Part shown: positions 38,139 through 46,695 of the stretch, piece after piece
Layout of the letters: each line of letters starts with the position of its first letter
Position numbering within the stretch: the stretch's first letter is position 1
Assembly (NCBI RefSeq): GCF_027594825.1
Contig: NZ_CP088930.1
Location: 1,612,001 to 1,676,000 of the forward strand
Direction of reading: 5' to 3'
Length of the DNA: 64,000 bases
DNA from: Serratia liquefaciens
GTDB lineage: Bacteria > Pseudomonadota > Gammaproteobacteria > Enterobacterales > Enterobacteriaceae
Translations under genes and position numbers: made by a program
Notes under the pieces: generated by a model
The model's input: the letters and a program-made list of their open reading frames with translations, nothing else
The model's database searches: none
Told to the model about the DNA's origin: nothing

Positions 38139-38235
38139 AATTGATCTCTGGCCTCGTTGTTACACTTTACGGCGCGAAAGAGTGGAAAGTAAGTGCGTCG
38201 CTCAGCCCGTATAAATCGGGCGACGGCGCTAAAAG

Positions 38236-38269
38236 CGCGCCCCTGACAAGATGACTCATCAGGGGCGCG
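38236..38269 (-). terminator. Terminator downstream of ndk
   Basis: CGCGCCCCTGA and TCAGGGGCGCG form an 11-bp stem, with CTTTT following on the minus strand. It lies between ndk and rlmN. Confidence 0.7.
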
Positions 38270-38358
38270 GCATTGTACAAATTTTAGTAGTAGCTTTCTA
38301 CGTCTGAAAGGCATTCAGGGCATTTTTATTGTTTCAGCCGGTGAATGCCGTGTTCGAG

Positions 38359-38415
38359 TAGGGGCGCTGCATGCTGCGCCCGTGCCAATCGGGGCGAATA
38401 TATTCGCCTCCTACA
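38359..38415 (+). repeat. GC-rich dyad repeat, copy 1 (ndk-rlmN spacer)
   Basis: Two consecutive dyads: TAGGGGCGCTGCATGC..GCGCCC and GGGGCGAATATATTCGCC, ending CTACAG. The ends are complementary (GTAGGGG / CCxxCTAC). Near-identical copies occur at 44533-44588 and 49731-49787. Confidence 0.8.
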
Positions 38416-38436
38416 GCTTGAAAAGCAGCGGGGAAA

Positions 38437-38862
38437 TTAACGCGGGCAGATTTCGCTTTCGTTGAAGAAGTAAGCGATTTCGCGCTGAGCGGATTCTACT
38501 GCGTCAGAACCGTGTACGGCGTTGGCAGTGAAGCTGTCCGCGTAGTCAGCACGCAGAGTGCCGGCCAGTGCGTTGTCCGGGTTGGTGGCGCCCATGATGT
38601 CACGGTTGCGCTGTACTGCGTTTTCCGCTTCCAGAACCTGAACCACGATTGGGCCAGAGGTCATGAATTCAACCAGACCATCGAAGAATGGGCGGCCTTT
38701 GTGCTCAGCGTAGAAGCCTTCGGCTTGTTCGCGAGTCAGACGCAGCATTTTGGATGCGATGATTTTGAAACCGGCACGCTCAAAGCGAGCATAGATTGCG
38801 CCGATGTCGTTGTTAGCTACAGCGTTTGGTTTAATGATGGAAAAGGTACGTTCTACGGTCAT
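38437..38862 (-). CDS. ndk: Nucleoside-diphosphate kinase, 141 aa
   Basis: Transfers the gamma phosphate from ATP to NDPs through a phosphohistidine intermediate. His117 lies in 'NAVHGSDA'; the NDPK fold starts with '[12 protein letters not shown]', and '[15 protein letters not shown]' is the substrate loop. Length fits bacterial Ndk (143). Monocistronic here, with its own terminator. The 370-base gap to the divergent lacI-type gene shows only AT-rich promoter-like DNA. Confidence 0.98.
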   Translation of the reverse strand: MTVERTFSIIKPNAVANNDIGAIYARFERAGFKIIASKMLRLTREQAEGFYAEHKGRPFFDGLVEFMTSGPIVVQVLEAENAVQRNRDIMGATNPDNALAGTLRADYADSFTANAVHGSDAVESAQREIAYFFNESEICPR

Positions 38863-39233
38863 GATGGCCTCTGTATAACTTCCAAAACAGGCCGGTCTGA
38901 AAACAGGGTGCCGGCCCTCTCAAGTGGCGCAGATTATATGTGCGCTGTTAACGCTTGCCTACGGGAAAATCAACATTTCATTAAAAAATTATTATCCTGA
39001 TTCTTCACTTTGCGGCCCAGAGCACAGGTTGGACGAACTCACACGGACCGAGTCTCAAAACGCGCAGCGCTTACCGACCCTTCCCTGCTTCACAACGAAC
39101 TGCCATGCCGATCACAGTGCGCGACAGCCCAGGTTGAGTTTGTGACTATATTCTTTTAAAACAAAAAGATAATAAAAATCATCCAGACTTGGCCCCGCCA
39201 ACTTCGGCAGCCGCAAAACCAGCAGGAAATGAT

Positions 39234-40271
39234 ATGGCCACCATGAAAGACGTTGCCCGACGCGCAGGCGTTTCCACCGCCACCGTCAGCAGGGTGATCA
39301 ACAGCACCGCTTATGTTGAACCCGTTACTCGCGAACGCGTTGAAAAAGCCATGCGCGAGTTTAACTATCACCGAAATGCCGCCGCGCTGGCGCTGGCGAA
39401 ACGCAGCGGCAATATGCTGGGGTTGCTGACCGGTAACCTCGACGATCCGTTTTTTTCGCGACTGGCCCGAGGCGTGGAAGATATCACGCGGAAAGGCGGC
39501 GTAAAATTGATGGTCTGTAGCGGTGGTCATCAGGCCGAACTGGAGAAAAACGGCCTGGATTTCCTGATTAATCAGGGGTGCGAATCGATCGTTGCCCACG
39601 TCACCCGCATGAGCGATGCCGAGATTTTGCGCTATGCCGCCCATACTCCAGCGATGGTGGTGATCAACCGCTATTTGCCCGCCATCGCCAATCGCTGCAT
39701 CTGGCTGGACAACGTAAGCGCTTCTCAGGCTGCCACCCGGATGCTCATCGAGCGCGGGCACCGCAATATTGCCTGCATCACCACAGATTTGCCGATCGAT
39801 GACCGCAAGCAGCGTCTTGAGGGCTATCGAACCGCGATGGCCGAAGCCGGGATTGCGGTGCCGGGTGACTGGATCATCAGCGTCCCCTTCAATGAGCAAG
39901 GGGGCGAAGCGGCGGCAGAGAAAATCCTCGCCAGTAAGCAGGCTTTTACCGCCGCACTAACATTCAACGACGTCATGGCCGCCGGCATGATGCGCACCTT
40001 TCGCCAGCGGCGGATGAACCTGCCCGAAGATATCTCGATTGTCGGCTTCGATGACATAGCTCTGGCAAAATACCTCCACCCGCCGTTGACCACCGTGCAT
40101 TATCCGATTGAGAAAATGGCCCGTCGCGCGGCCAATTTGGCGCTGCAACTCAATTCAGGCACCGCCGTTACGCCGCAGAACAATCGATTTTCCGCAGAGC
40201 TGATCCTGCGGGACTCGGTGGCCTTTCTGGAAAAAAATCCCCCGATTGAAGAAAACAAGGCCGTTAAGTGA
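39234..40271 (+). CDS. LacI-family transcriptional regulator, 345 aa
   Basis: HTH 'TMKDVARRAGVSTATVSRVINSTAYVEPVTRERVEKAMREFNYHRNAAALAL' and a periplasmic-binding-protein-like core ('NMLGLLTGNLDDPFFSRLARGVED', 'ALTFNDVMAAGMMRTFRQRRMNLPEDISIVGFDDIALAKYLHPPLTTV'). The ATG at 39234 follows AGGAAATGAT. It lies just upstream of, and co-oriented with, the NhaC/MalY-type genes and has a LacI-type operator in the spacer. Local control of those two genes is the natural inference. The ligand is unknown. Confidence 0.92.
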   Translation: MATMKDVARRAGVSTATVSRVINSTAYVEPVTRERVEKAMREFNYHRNAAALALAKRSGNMLGLLTGNLDDPFFSRLARGVEDITRKGGVKLMVCSGGHQAELEKNGLDFLINQGCESIVAHVTRMSDAEILRYAAHTPAMVVINRYLPAIANRCIWLDNVSASQAATRMLIERGHRNIACITTDLPIDDRKQRLEGYRTAMAEAGIAVPGDWIISVPFNEQGGEAAAEKILASKQAFTAALTFNDVMAAGMMRTFRQRRMNLPEDISIVGFDDIALAKYLHPPLTTVHYPIEKMARRAANLALQLNSGTAVTPQNNRFSAELILRDSVAFLEKNPPIEENKAVK

Positions 40272-40296
40272 GAGATCACTCACATATCGCGCCTTC

Positions 40297-40312
40297 ATGT
40301 AACCGATTACAT
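40297..40312. promoter_or_regulatory. LacI-family operator upstream of the nhaC-like gene
   Basis: ATGTAACCGATTACAT is a 16-bp palindrome with one mismatched pair and a central CG, the typical form for LacI/PurR-family sites. It lies 83 bases before the antiporter start. Confidence 0.6.
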
Positions 40313-40394
40313 CGCCAATGGCCCGTGCTCACACCTCATTCACTGCAAATTCATTAGGCTTGCGTCACTTCCCCATCCTTAACCGGAGTTGTAA

Positions 40395-41834
40395 ATGAAT
40401 GACAAAAAGAAGCTCAACCTGGGGTTAGCGATGCTCCCCATTGTGGCCATGCTGTTGCTGCTTATCATAGGCTACGGCCAGCTGGGTCTGCGGATCGAAC
40501 CGCTGCTGCTGGCATCCGCCGGCATCGCCGCTGCGCTGGCCTACTGGCAGGGTTACCGCTGGGACGACATCATTGATTCCATCGTCGCCAAGCTGGCCAA
40601 AGCCATGCCGGTGATTATGATATTGATTTGCGTAGGCGGGCTGATCGGCACCTGGATGTTCAGCGGCACCATTCCCTATATGGTGTACTGGGGCCTGAAG
40701 CTGATCAGTCCTCAATATATCCTGATCGCCGCATTCTTCATTACCAGCGTGATCTCGGTTTGCACTGGCACCTCCTGGGGCGCGGCAGGCACCGTCGGCG
40801 TCGCGCTGATGGGCGTAGCCGCCGGGCTGGATGTGCCACTGGCCGCCGCGGCCGGCGCCGTCGTTTCCGGGGCCTATTTTGGCGACAAGATCTCCCCACT
40901 GTCCGATTCCACCAATTTCGCGGCGATCGTCGCGGAGACCGACCTTTACAGCCATATTCAGCACCTGATGTATACAACGATCCCAAGCTTCATTCTGGCG
41001 GCGGTGGTGTATCTGATCGCCGGACATACCGGCGCGGTCGGCAGCGCGGCTACACCGGAAAAAGTCATCGAGATCGTGACGGCGCTCGAGGGCCTTTATC
41101 ACTTCAACCTGTTATTAATCCTGCCCCCGGTGCTGGTGCTGTGGGGTGCGGTGACCAAACGCCCGGTGATCCCGGTCATGTTGGCTGCCTGTGTCCTGGC
41201 TATCGCCATCGGCGTGCTCCTGCAGGGGTTCAGTCTGCAGCAAGGCTTAAATGCGCTGATGGACGGTTTTAACCTTTCGATGTTTGCCACTCAAGGGCAC
41301 GGCATCAACGGTATCGTCGACGATGTGCCTCGTCTGCTCAACCGGGGCGGTATGTTTTCGATGATGAGCACCATCTTGCTGGTCTTCTGCGCCTTTTCCT
41401 TCGCGGGCGCATTAACCCTGACCGGTGCATTGACCGTCATCATTAATCGACTGCTGAAAGTGGTTCACACTACCGGCCAGTTAATCGCCGCAACGGTAGC
41501 TACCACCATTCTGGTTACCGGCGCCACCAGCGACGGCAAATTGGCGCTGCTGATCCCCGCCGAACTCTTCAAAGGCGCCTACCGCCGCATGGGCCTGGAC
41601 AATAAAAACCTGTCGCGGACCGTAGAAGATGCAGGCACCGTCATCGAACCGTTAATCCCGTGGACCGCCGCAGGCATTTATATGGCGACCACCCTGGGGG
41701 TCAGCACGCTGGATTTGCTGCCCTGGGCCATCCAATGCTACGCCGCCGTGGTATTCGCCCTGATTTACGGGTTTACCGGGTTCGGGATCGCCAAGATACA
41801 GCCACAGCAAGATTTACAGCGTAAGGAAGCCTGA
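40395..41834 (+). CDS. NhaC-family Na+/H+ antiporter-like transporter, 479 aa
   Basis: Inner-membrane transporter with about 12 helices. 'GTSWGAAGTVGVALMGVAAGL' and 'VSGAYFGDKISPLSDSTNFAA' are the NhaC signature, and 'GATSDGKLALLIPAELFKGAYR' is the mirrored half. Family members exchange Na+ for protons or couple ion gradients to organic substrates (for example malate/lactate in MleN). The operon partner is a MalY/PatB lyase whose start is one base past this stop, so import of an amino acid or S-conjugate is a reasonable guess. CCGGAG precedes the ATG. Confidence 0.88.
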   Translation: MNDKKKLNLGLAMLPIVAMLLLLIIGYGQLGLRIEPLLLASAGIAAALAYWQGYRWDDIIDSIVAKLAKAMPVIMILICVGGLIGTWMFSGTIPYMVYWGLKLISPQYILIAAFFITSVISVCTGTSWGAAGTVGVALMGVAAGLDVPLAAAAGAVVSGAYFGDKISPLSDSTNFAAIVAETDLYSHIQHLMYTTIPSFILAAVVYLIAGHTGAVGSAATPEKVIEIVTALEGLYHFNLLLILPPVLVLWGAVTKRPVIPVMLAACVLAIAIGVLLQGFSLQQGLNALMDGFNLSMFATQGHGINGIVDDVPRLLNRGGMFSMMSTILLVFCAFSFAGALTLTGALTVIINRLLKVVHTTGQLIAATVATTILVTGATSDGKLALLIPAELFKGAYRRMGLDNKNLSRTVEDAGTVIEPLIPWTAAGIYMATTLGVSTLDLLPWAIQCYAAVVFALIYGFTGFGIAKIQPQQDLQRKEA

Positions 41835-41835
41835 C

Positions 41836-43014
41836 GTGAAACAAACCGATTTTAATCAGATCATCAACCGCCACCACACCGGCTCGGTGAAATGGGACTT
41901 TATCGACCGCTATCTGCAACTCGATGAAACCGACCTGCTGCCGATGTGGGTGTCCGATTTTGACTTCCAGTGTCCGCTGGAAGTCCGGCAGGCGCTGCAT
42001 CAGCGCGTTGAACACGGCATATTCGGTTACAGCGAACGCGATGACCAGTATTACCAGGCGGTGATGGACTGGTTCTCGAAACGGCACCAGTTGCCTTTGC
42101 AGCGGGAGTGGTTCACCTCCATCGAAGGCGTGGTTCCCGGTCTGGCGATCCTGATCCAACTGCTTAGCCAGCCCGGAGATCCGATCGTGATCCAGGGGCC
42201 TTACTACGGATCTTTTGCCAAGATCGTCACCATGAACGGCAGAGAGGTGCTCGAAAATCCTTTAGTCGCCGGCCCGCAAGGCTATCAATTCGACTTCGAT
42301 CATCTGGAGGCCTGTTTTGAGCAACGCAAGCCGCCGTTGCTGTTGCTGTGCAATCCCCATAACCCAACGGGCCGGTGCTGGACCCGCGACGAACTGACGC
42401 AGTTGATGACGCTGTGCAGCCGCTATGGCGTAACGGTTATCTCCGATGAAATCTGGGCCGATCTGCTGCTGCCCGGCGAGACCTTCACCTCCGTGCTGCA
42501 TCTGGACGAAACCTGGCATGACCAGGTGATTTCTGCGACCTCCGCCAGCAAGAGCTTCGGCCTGTCGTCACTGCGCATCTCAAACTTCCTGATCCCCAAC
42601 GCTCACACCCGGAATGCGTTTGTCGAACGCCTCAATGCCCATGGGTTGGATGTCTTCAATGCGCTGTCGATGACCGCCGCCACGGCTGCCTATCAGCAAG
42701 GGGAACCCTGGCTTGATACTTTACAACAGCATCTGGCAGACAACCGGCGCTGGTTTGAACAGGCATTAGCCTATGCCGCGCCCTGGTGCAAAATGACCCG
42801 GGCCGAAGGCACCTATCTTGCCTGGCTGGATTGTCGCGCTTTGGGCCTGGATGATAATGCGCTTCAACAGGCTCTGATCCACCAGTCAAAAATTGCCGCG
42901 TCGATGGGCATCAGCTTTGGCGAACAGGGAAAAGGGTTTATCCGCCTCAATCTCGGCTGCCCTCGTCAATATCTTGAAAGCGCCATTGCAGGGCTTGCGC
43001 GATTAAAACCCTGA
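41836..43014 (+). CDS. MalY/PatB-family PLP-dependent C-S lyase/aminotransferase, 392 aa
   Basis: Fold-type I PLP enzyme. 'LLCNPHNPTGRCWTRDEL' (substrate/PLP contacts), 'ISDEIWADLLLPG' (Asp to the pyridine N) and 'SATSASKSFGLSSLRISNFLIPN' with the Schiff-base Lys are all present. The N-terminal 'LLPMWVSDFDFQCP' is characteristic of MalY/PatB cystathionine beta-lyases. Such enzymes release thiol, pyruvate and ammonia from cystathionine or cysteine S-conjugates. The GTG start at 41836 has AAGGA upstream. It is coupled to the antiporter gene and followed by a strong terminator. Confidence 0.9.
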   Translation: MKQTDFNQIINRHHTGSVKWDFIDRYLQLDETDLLPMWVSDFDFQCPLEVRQALHQRVEHGIFGYSERDDQYYQAVMDWFSKRHQLPLQREWFTSIEGVVPGLAILIQLLSQPGDPIVIQGPYYGSFAKIVTMNGREVLENPLVAGPQGYQFDFDHLEACFEQRKPPLLLLCNPHNPTGRCWTRDELTQLMTLCSRYGVTVISDEIWADLLLPGETFTSVLHLDETWHDQVISATSASKSFGLSSLRISNFLIPNAHTRNAFVERLNAHGLDVFNALSMTAATAAYQQGEPWLDTLQQHLADNRRWFEQALAYAAPWCKMTRAEGTYLAWLDCRALGLDDNALQQALIHQSKIAASMGISFGEQGKGFIRLNLGCPRQYLESAIAGLARLKP

Positions 43015-43034
43015 GCAACAATTACAGATAATGG

Positions 43035-43059
43035 AAGGCCCCTGACGGGGTCTTTTTTT
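43035..43059 (+). terminator. Rho-independent terminator of the nhaC-malY-like operon
   Basis: A stem built on CCCC-TGAC-GGGG with flanking pairs is followed by seven Ts, ~20 bases after the lyase stop. Confidence 0.88.
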
Positions 43060-43158
43060 GAATAATATCTGGCGGAAATGGTTGAACGAATTTACCGCAA
43101 CCTGACGGTATAGCTTTGAAATTAAAGCTTCTGTTAGACTGCGGATGGGCGCTTGAAG

Positions 43159-43193
43159 CTTTCTGCTTCAGGCCCTGGGTGGGAAGCAGAAAG
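43159..43193 (+). ncRNA. Stable stem-loop in the hok-like mRNA leader
   Basis: CTTTCTGCTTC and GAAGCAGAAAG pair perfectly over 11 bp, ~105 bases before the hok-like ATG. Hok-family mRNAs have long structured 5' leaders that block translation and bind the antisense Sok RNA. A 12-codon leader ORF (43224-43262) may be a decayed mok. The boundaries of any antisense RNA cannot be read. Confidence 0.4.
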
Positions 43194-43296
43194 AAGAAAG
43201 CCCCAAACTGACTCTTAATCAGAATGAGGCTTCACCATACTGCATCAACACCAGCATGGTAGCCTCTTAACCGCAGAAATGCAACGGAGGGCTGAC

Positions 43297-43449
43297 ATGT
43301 CGCGAAAACTGTTTTTACCAGGTTTTACAGTAGGTTGTGTAACATTTCTGGTATTCATCTGGCTTATACGTGGTTCAGTTTGCGAGCTCACGTTTAAACA
43401 GGGAAATACGGAGGTAGCGGCAGTGTTGTCCTGTAACGTTAAACGTTAA
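43297..43449 (+). CDS. hok: Hok/Gef-family type I membrane toxin, 50 aa
   Basis: ATG-started frame preceded by GGAGG at six bases. A hydrophobic segment ('GFTVGCVTFLVFIWLI', ~9-24) is followed by 'RGSVCELTFKQGNTEVAAVLSC', the Hok/Gef hallmark (Arg-x-S-x-C-E, then QGNTEVAA). Hok proteins insert in the inner membrane and collapse its potential; antisense Sok RNA normally stops their synthesis. The locus has a structured leader and a terminator (43462-43486), and lies in the spacer between a metabolic operon and sseB. It is intact in length. Confidence 0.85.
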   Translation: MSRKLFLPGFTVGCVTFLVFIWLIRGSVCELTFKQGNTEVAAVLSCNVKR

Positions 43450-43461
43450 ATGGCAACCTGA

Positions 43462-43486
43462 AGGCGGGGTTCGCCCCGCCTGTTTT
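43462..43486 (+). terminator. Terminator after the hok-like gene
   Basis: AGGCGGGG-TTCG-CCCCGCCT, an 8-bp stem with a stable UUCG-type tetraloop, followed by GTTTT. Confidence 0.75.
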
Positions 43487-43526
43487 GGTGTCACGCAGTG
43501 GTTTTCCAGCGCCCATTGTTGTATCC

Positions 43527-43548
43527 GGCCAGCCTTTCGAGGCTGGCC
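43527..43548 (-). terminator. Hairpin downstream of sseB
   Basis: GGCCAGCCT-TTCG-AGGCTGGCC, a perfect 9-bp stem ~33 bases past the sseB stop, lacking a clear T-run. Confidence 0.5.
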
Positions 43549-43580
43549 GCTCTCTTCAGCCAACGGTCGCAAAAACAGGA

Positions 43581-44411
43581 CTACTGGGTTTTGTCGGTCG
43601 AAGGAATGATGTTACGCAGCCAACTGCCCCAGCGGCGCTGGTAGAAGGGTTGGGTATGGGTGATCAGGTAATGGCTGACCCCACGTTCCTTTTCCGAGAC
43701 CAGACAAAAATCTACCGGCTCGTCGTTGGGCGCCGTTTCGCTGGCCACGCTTCCGGCCTCGTTGATCAGCGCTTCGATCTCCGCCTGCTCACCGTCCACC
43801 TCCAGTCCGACCAGCAGATTAGGCTTTTCGTCGACCGCCTGATCGTGCATCAGCGCCAGGAATGCGCGGCGCACCGGCTTGCGCTGGCTGAACAACGTGG
43901 TCAAGGCATCGACCATCGCCGACGGGTATTCCTCCGGCTGACCTAACAGGATCTGGGTATCCTTGTCGATATAACGTTCCGCCGGTTTGGCTACACCACC
44001 GGTGGCCAGCAGCATCGCCACTTCTTCAGGATAAAACTCTTTGCCGTACTCGGCCTTAGGGTTGAGGAACAGATCCGCCCCCTGAGTGATTTCGAACAAT
44101 ACCCGCGCCGGCATGGCGATAAACGGCTGTTCGTCTTCAACGGCCTTTTGCAGCGCTTCCACCGAGCTAAAAAACGGAATGATGCTGCCGCCGCCCTGTT
44201 TTTCCCAGTGCTGAATATTCACCGGCGTATCGGCGTTCAGCGTGATGTCACCGCCATGCTGCACCTGTTCGCTGTCACCGAGGATCAACACCGTCGCGTC
44301 GAGCAACTCACGGAAAAACGCCGGACGATGGGCCGGCTCGGTTACCGCCAGCTTCAGCAGGCGTTCAAGTTCGTTTTCGCCTGTGGCGGTATCGTGATGG
44401 TGAGAACTCAT
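43581..44411 (-). CDS. sseB: SseB family protein, 276 aa
   Basis: Follows E. coli SseB (enhanced serine sensitivity protein) in order and context, downstream of pepB. The N-terminal SseB domain ('NELERLLKLAVTEPAHRPAFFRELLDATVLI..PFFSSVEALQKA') and a C-terminal SseB_C domain ('LGQPEEYPSAMVDALTTLFSQRKPVRRAFLALMHD') are visible. Over-expression in E. coli alters serine sensitivity; the molecular role is unclear. It is distinct from the Salmonella type III translocon protein of the same name. The ATG at 44411 is chosen for the GGAG site upstream. Confidence 0.88.
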   Translation of the reverse strand: MSSHHHDTATGENELERLLKLAVTEPAHRPAFFRELLDATVLILGDSEQVQHGGDITLNADTPVNIQHWEKQGGGSIIPFFSSVEALQKAVEDEQPFIAMPARVLFEITQGADLFLNPKAEYGKEFYPEEVAMLLATGGVAKPAERYIDKDTQILLGQPEEYPSAMVDALTTLFSQRKPVRRAFLALMHDQAVDEKPNLLVGLEVDGEQAEIEALINEAGSVASETAPNDEPVDFCLVSEKERGVSHYLITHTQPFYQRRWGSWLRNIIPSTDKTQ

Positions 44412-44434
44412 GACAAACTCCAGCAATCAAATAA

Positions 44435-44458
44435 CGGGGCCCAGCATGCTGGGCCCCG
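44435..44458. terminator. Perfect 24-bp palindrome upstream of sseB
   Basis: CGGGGCCCAGCATGCTGGGCCCCG is fully self-complementary. It lies between the pepB-side repeat cluster and sseB. Possibly a transcription pause or terminator; no T-run is present. Confidence 0.45.
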
Positions 44459-44479
44459 AGGGTAAACGACATTTTATAC

Positions 44480-44719
44480 CCTATAGCTTTCATTTTGCAG
44501 CCAGGCGTCCAGCTCGCTCATCCCCAGGTATTGTAGGGGCGCCGCATGCTGCGCCCGCATTAATCGGGCGAATTTATTCGCCCCCTACAGTAACTGGAGT
44601 GAGCGACAAATCTGTCGGGAACAGATTTGAACGCTGCTTGCAGCGGCCCTGAAAGGGCAAGGACCATGGATGGGCCTTGTAAGCAGGTAACAACGCTGCA
44701 ACTTGAAAGATGACGGGTA
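44480..44719 (+). repeat. ERIC (IRU) element, copy A, interrupted by a dyad repeat
   Basis: The part 44599-44719 matches 48573-48693 in inverted orientation almost perfectly (121 bp, no gap). It has ERIC hallmarks: 'GGAGTGAGCG' next to the central dyad and the end 'CTTGAAAGATGACGGGTAT'. The left arm (~44480-44530, '..GCTCGCTCATCCCC') continues the same element on the other side of the inserted 56-bp repeat at 44533-44588. It fills the sseB-pepB spacer. Confidence 0.8.
44533..44588 (+). repeat. GC-rich dyad repeat, copy 2, nested in ERIC
   Basis: GTAGGGGCGCCGCATGC..GCGCCC and CGGGCGAATTTATTCGCCC, ending CCTACAG, match copies 1 and 3. It occupies the place of the central hairpin loop of the surrounding ERIC element. 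Confidence 0.8.
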
Positions 44720-44723
44720 TAAC

Positions 44724-44739
44724 GCCCACCTTGGTGGGC
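44724..44739 (-). terminator. Hairpin just after pepB
   Basis: GCCCACC-TT-GGTGGGC, a 7-bp stem seven bases past the pepB stop. Confidence 0.55.
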
Positions 44740-44745
44740 ATTCAA

Positions 44746-46041
44746 TTATTTGGCTTTGCTCAGCAACAGGTTGGCCAGGGCACGCACCCCCAGACCGGTC
44801 GCACCGGCAGACCATTGATCCACCGCGCCCTTACGGTAAGTAGCGGAGCAGTCAATGTGCAACCAGCCTTTCTGATAATTCTGCACAAAATGCGACAGGA
44901 ATGCAGCCGCGGTGCTGGCACCGGCAGTGTAGGCCGGACCGGCAATGTTGTTCAGTTCAGCAAAGTTGGACGGCAGTTGGCTGCGGTGGAACTCAGCCAG
45001 CGGCAGGCGCCAGAAAGGCTCTTGCTCGGCAGCCGCGCTGGTCAGCAGTTCCTGTGCCAAAGCATCATCGAAGCTGAACAACGCATGGTAATCGTTACCC
45101 ACCGCCGTTTTCGCCGCGCCGGTCAGGGTCGCGCAGTCGATGATCAACTCAGGGTTTTGTGCAGAAGCATCGATCAGACCGTCAGCCAGCACCAGGCGCC
45201 CTTCCGCATCGGTGTTCATAACCTCAACGGTTTTGCCGTTACGATAACGGATGATGTCGCCCAGTTTGAAGGCGTTGCCGCTAACCATGTTATCGGCGCA
45301 GCACAGATAGAGTTTCACGCGCTGTTTCAGACCACGGGCCGCCGCCAGCGCCAGTGCGCCGGTAATGGTGGCTGCACCGCCCATATCCGCTTTCATGGAA
45401 TCCATAAAGGCGCTTTGTTTCAGGCTGTAGCCGCCGGTGTCAAAAGTGATGCCTTTGCCCACCAGGCAAGCAAATACCGGCGCTTCCGGATTGCCTGTCG
45501 GGTTGAAATCCAGTGCCAACAGCACCGGTGAACGATCGGATCCCCGGCCCACGGTGTGGATACCGGAGTAGTTTTGCTCGCGCAGGTCTTCACCCTTGGT
45601 AATACGGTAGCTGACGGCATCGCAGCCAACGTCACACATCAGATCAACCGCACGCGTAGCCAGTTGCTCCGGCCCCAGCTCTTCCGCCGGCATATTGATA
45701 GTGTCACGCACCCAGTCAACGATCTTCAGGCGCTGTTCCAGCTCTTTGCGCTCCGCTTCCGGCAGCTCTGCCCATTCAACGCTGCGCTTGCCTTTCGGCC
45801 CGCGGAAACCTTGCCAGAACGCCCAGCTGTTCTCCAGATCCCAGCCATCGCCGGCCAGCTTGACGTTCTTGACGCCTTGGCCGTCAATCTTGCGGGCGGC
45901 ACGTTGGATGCCCCCCAGCTTGTCGTTGCCGGTCAGGTGAATGGTCATTCCTCGATCGTCGGTGCTCAGCAGCGCTTTCTCGCCCCAGCGAGCGTCGGCA
46001 GGTTGGTTCGACAGCGTTACCAGCATGAATTCAGTTGTCAT
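44746..46041 (-). CDS. pepB: Aminopeptidase B (M17 leucyl aminopeptidase family), 431 aa
   Basis: Broad-specificity cytosolic metallo-aminopeptidase, active as a hexamer with two metal ions. The M17 motifs are '[16 protein letters not shown]' (metal ligand Asp, Lys), '[15 protein letters not shown]' and '[16 protein letters not shown]' (NTDAEGR signature). The length of 431 fits PepB (427 in E. coli) rather than PepA (503). It follows iscX, as in E. coli, beyond a terminator. Confidence 0.97.
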   Translation of the reverse strand: MTTEFMLVTLSNQPADARWGEKALLSTDDRGMTIHLTGNDKLGGIQRAARKIDGQGVKNVKLAGDGWDLENSWAFWQGFRGPKGKRSVEWAELPEAERKELEQRLKIVDWVRDTINMPAEELGPEQLATRAVDLMCDVGCDAVSYRITKGEDLREQNYSGIHTVGRGSDRSPVLLALDFNPTGNPEAPVFACLVGKGITFDTGGYSLKQSAFMDSMKADMGGAATITGALALAAARGLKQRVKLYLCCADNMVSGNAFKLGDIIRYRNGKTVEVMNTDAEGRLVLADGLIDASAQNPELIIDCATLTGAAKTAVGNDYHALFSFDDALAQELLTSAAAEQEPFWRLPLAEFHRSQLPSNFAELNNIAGPAYTAGASTAAAFLSHFVQNYQKGWLHIDCSATYRKGAVDQWSAGATGLGVRALANLLLSKAK

Positions 46042-46092
46042 AGCCTTCTTACTCCGGATTATTCTTTTATTAATCGTGTCGGATACAAAATA

Positions 46093-46117
46093 AACGGGCC
46101 GCCTATGGCAGCCCGTT
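46093..46117 (-). terminator. Terminator of the isc operon
   Basis: AACGGGC.GCC and GGC.GCCCGTT pair with one internal mismatch, followed by a TTTATTTT tract on the minus strand, eight bases after iscX. Confidence 0.75.
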
Positions 46118-46124
46118 ACGCTAT

Positions 46125-46325
46125 TTACTCCGCTTCATCTAACCAGACCAGCAGGATCGCTTCCAGTATTTTCTCATTGGAAGCCTGTGGATCGTCGTCA
46201 AAATCTTCCAGATCGCAAATCCACTGATGCATGTCGGTAAAACGTACGGTTTTCGGATCGGTATCCGGGTATTGGTCGTACAGGGCTTCGCCGATTTCAC
46301 GGCTATCGGTCCACTTCAGTCCCAT
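46125..46325 (-). CDS. iscX: Fe-S cluster assembly protein IscX, 66 aa
   Basis: Small acidic protein that binds IscS and iron and modulates cluster assembly. '[36 protein letters not shown]' is the family signature, with a conserved acidic C-terminal half. Length equals E. coli IscX. It is the last gene of the isc operon, 32 bases after fdx. Confidence 0.97.
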   Translation of the reverse strand: MGLKWTDSREIGEALYDQYPDTDPKTVRFTDMHQWICDLEDFDDDPQASNEKILEAILLVWLDEAE

Positions 46326-46357
46326 TATTATCTCCAGCTCTGCGCCGCGGCTAGCAA

Positions 46358-46693
46358 TTAATGCTCACGCGCGTGGTTAACGGTATAACGCGGCATTTCG
46401 ACCACCAAATCTTCGTCAGCCACCAGCGCCTGGCAGCTCAGGCGGCTTTCCGGCTCCAGACCCCAGGCCTTGTCCAGCATGTCGTCTTCCAGCTCGCTGC
46501 TCTCTTCAAGAGAGTCAAAACCTTCGCGCACGATGCAGTGGCAGGTGGTGCAGGCGCAGGATTTCTCGCAGGCGTGCTCAATTTCGATACCGTTGCGCAG
46601 TGCAACGTTGAGGATTGACTCCCCTTGCTCAGCTTCCAGTACCGCCCCCTCCGGGCATAAATCTTGATGGGGCAGGAAAACAATTTTAGGCAT
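46358..46693 (-). CDS. fdx: ISC system 2Fe-2S ferredoxin, 111 aa
   Basis: Adrenodoxin-type ferredoxin giving electrons for cluster assembly. Cluster Cys lie in '[14 protein letters not shown]' (spacing C-x5-C-x2-C) and 'RLSCQALVA'. Length equals E. coli Fdx. It starts two bases after the hscA stop, indicating tight coupling. Confidence 0.98.
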   Translation of the reverse strand: MPKIVFLPHQDLCPEGAVLEAEQGESILNVALRNGIEIEHACEKSCACTTCHCIVREGFDSLEESSELEDDMLDKAWGLEPESRLSCQALVADEDLVVEMPRYTVNHAREH

Positions 46694-46695
46694 GA

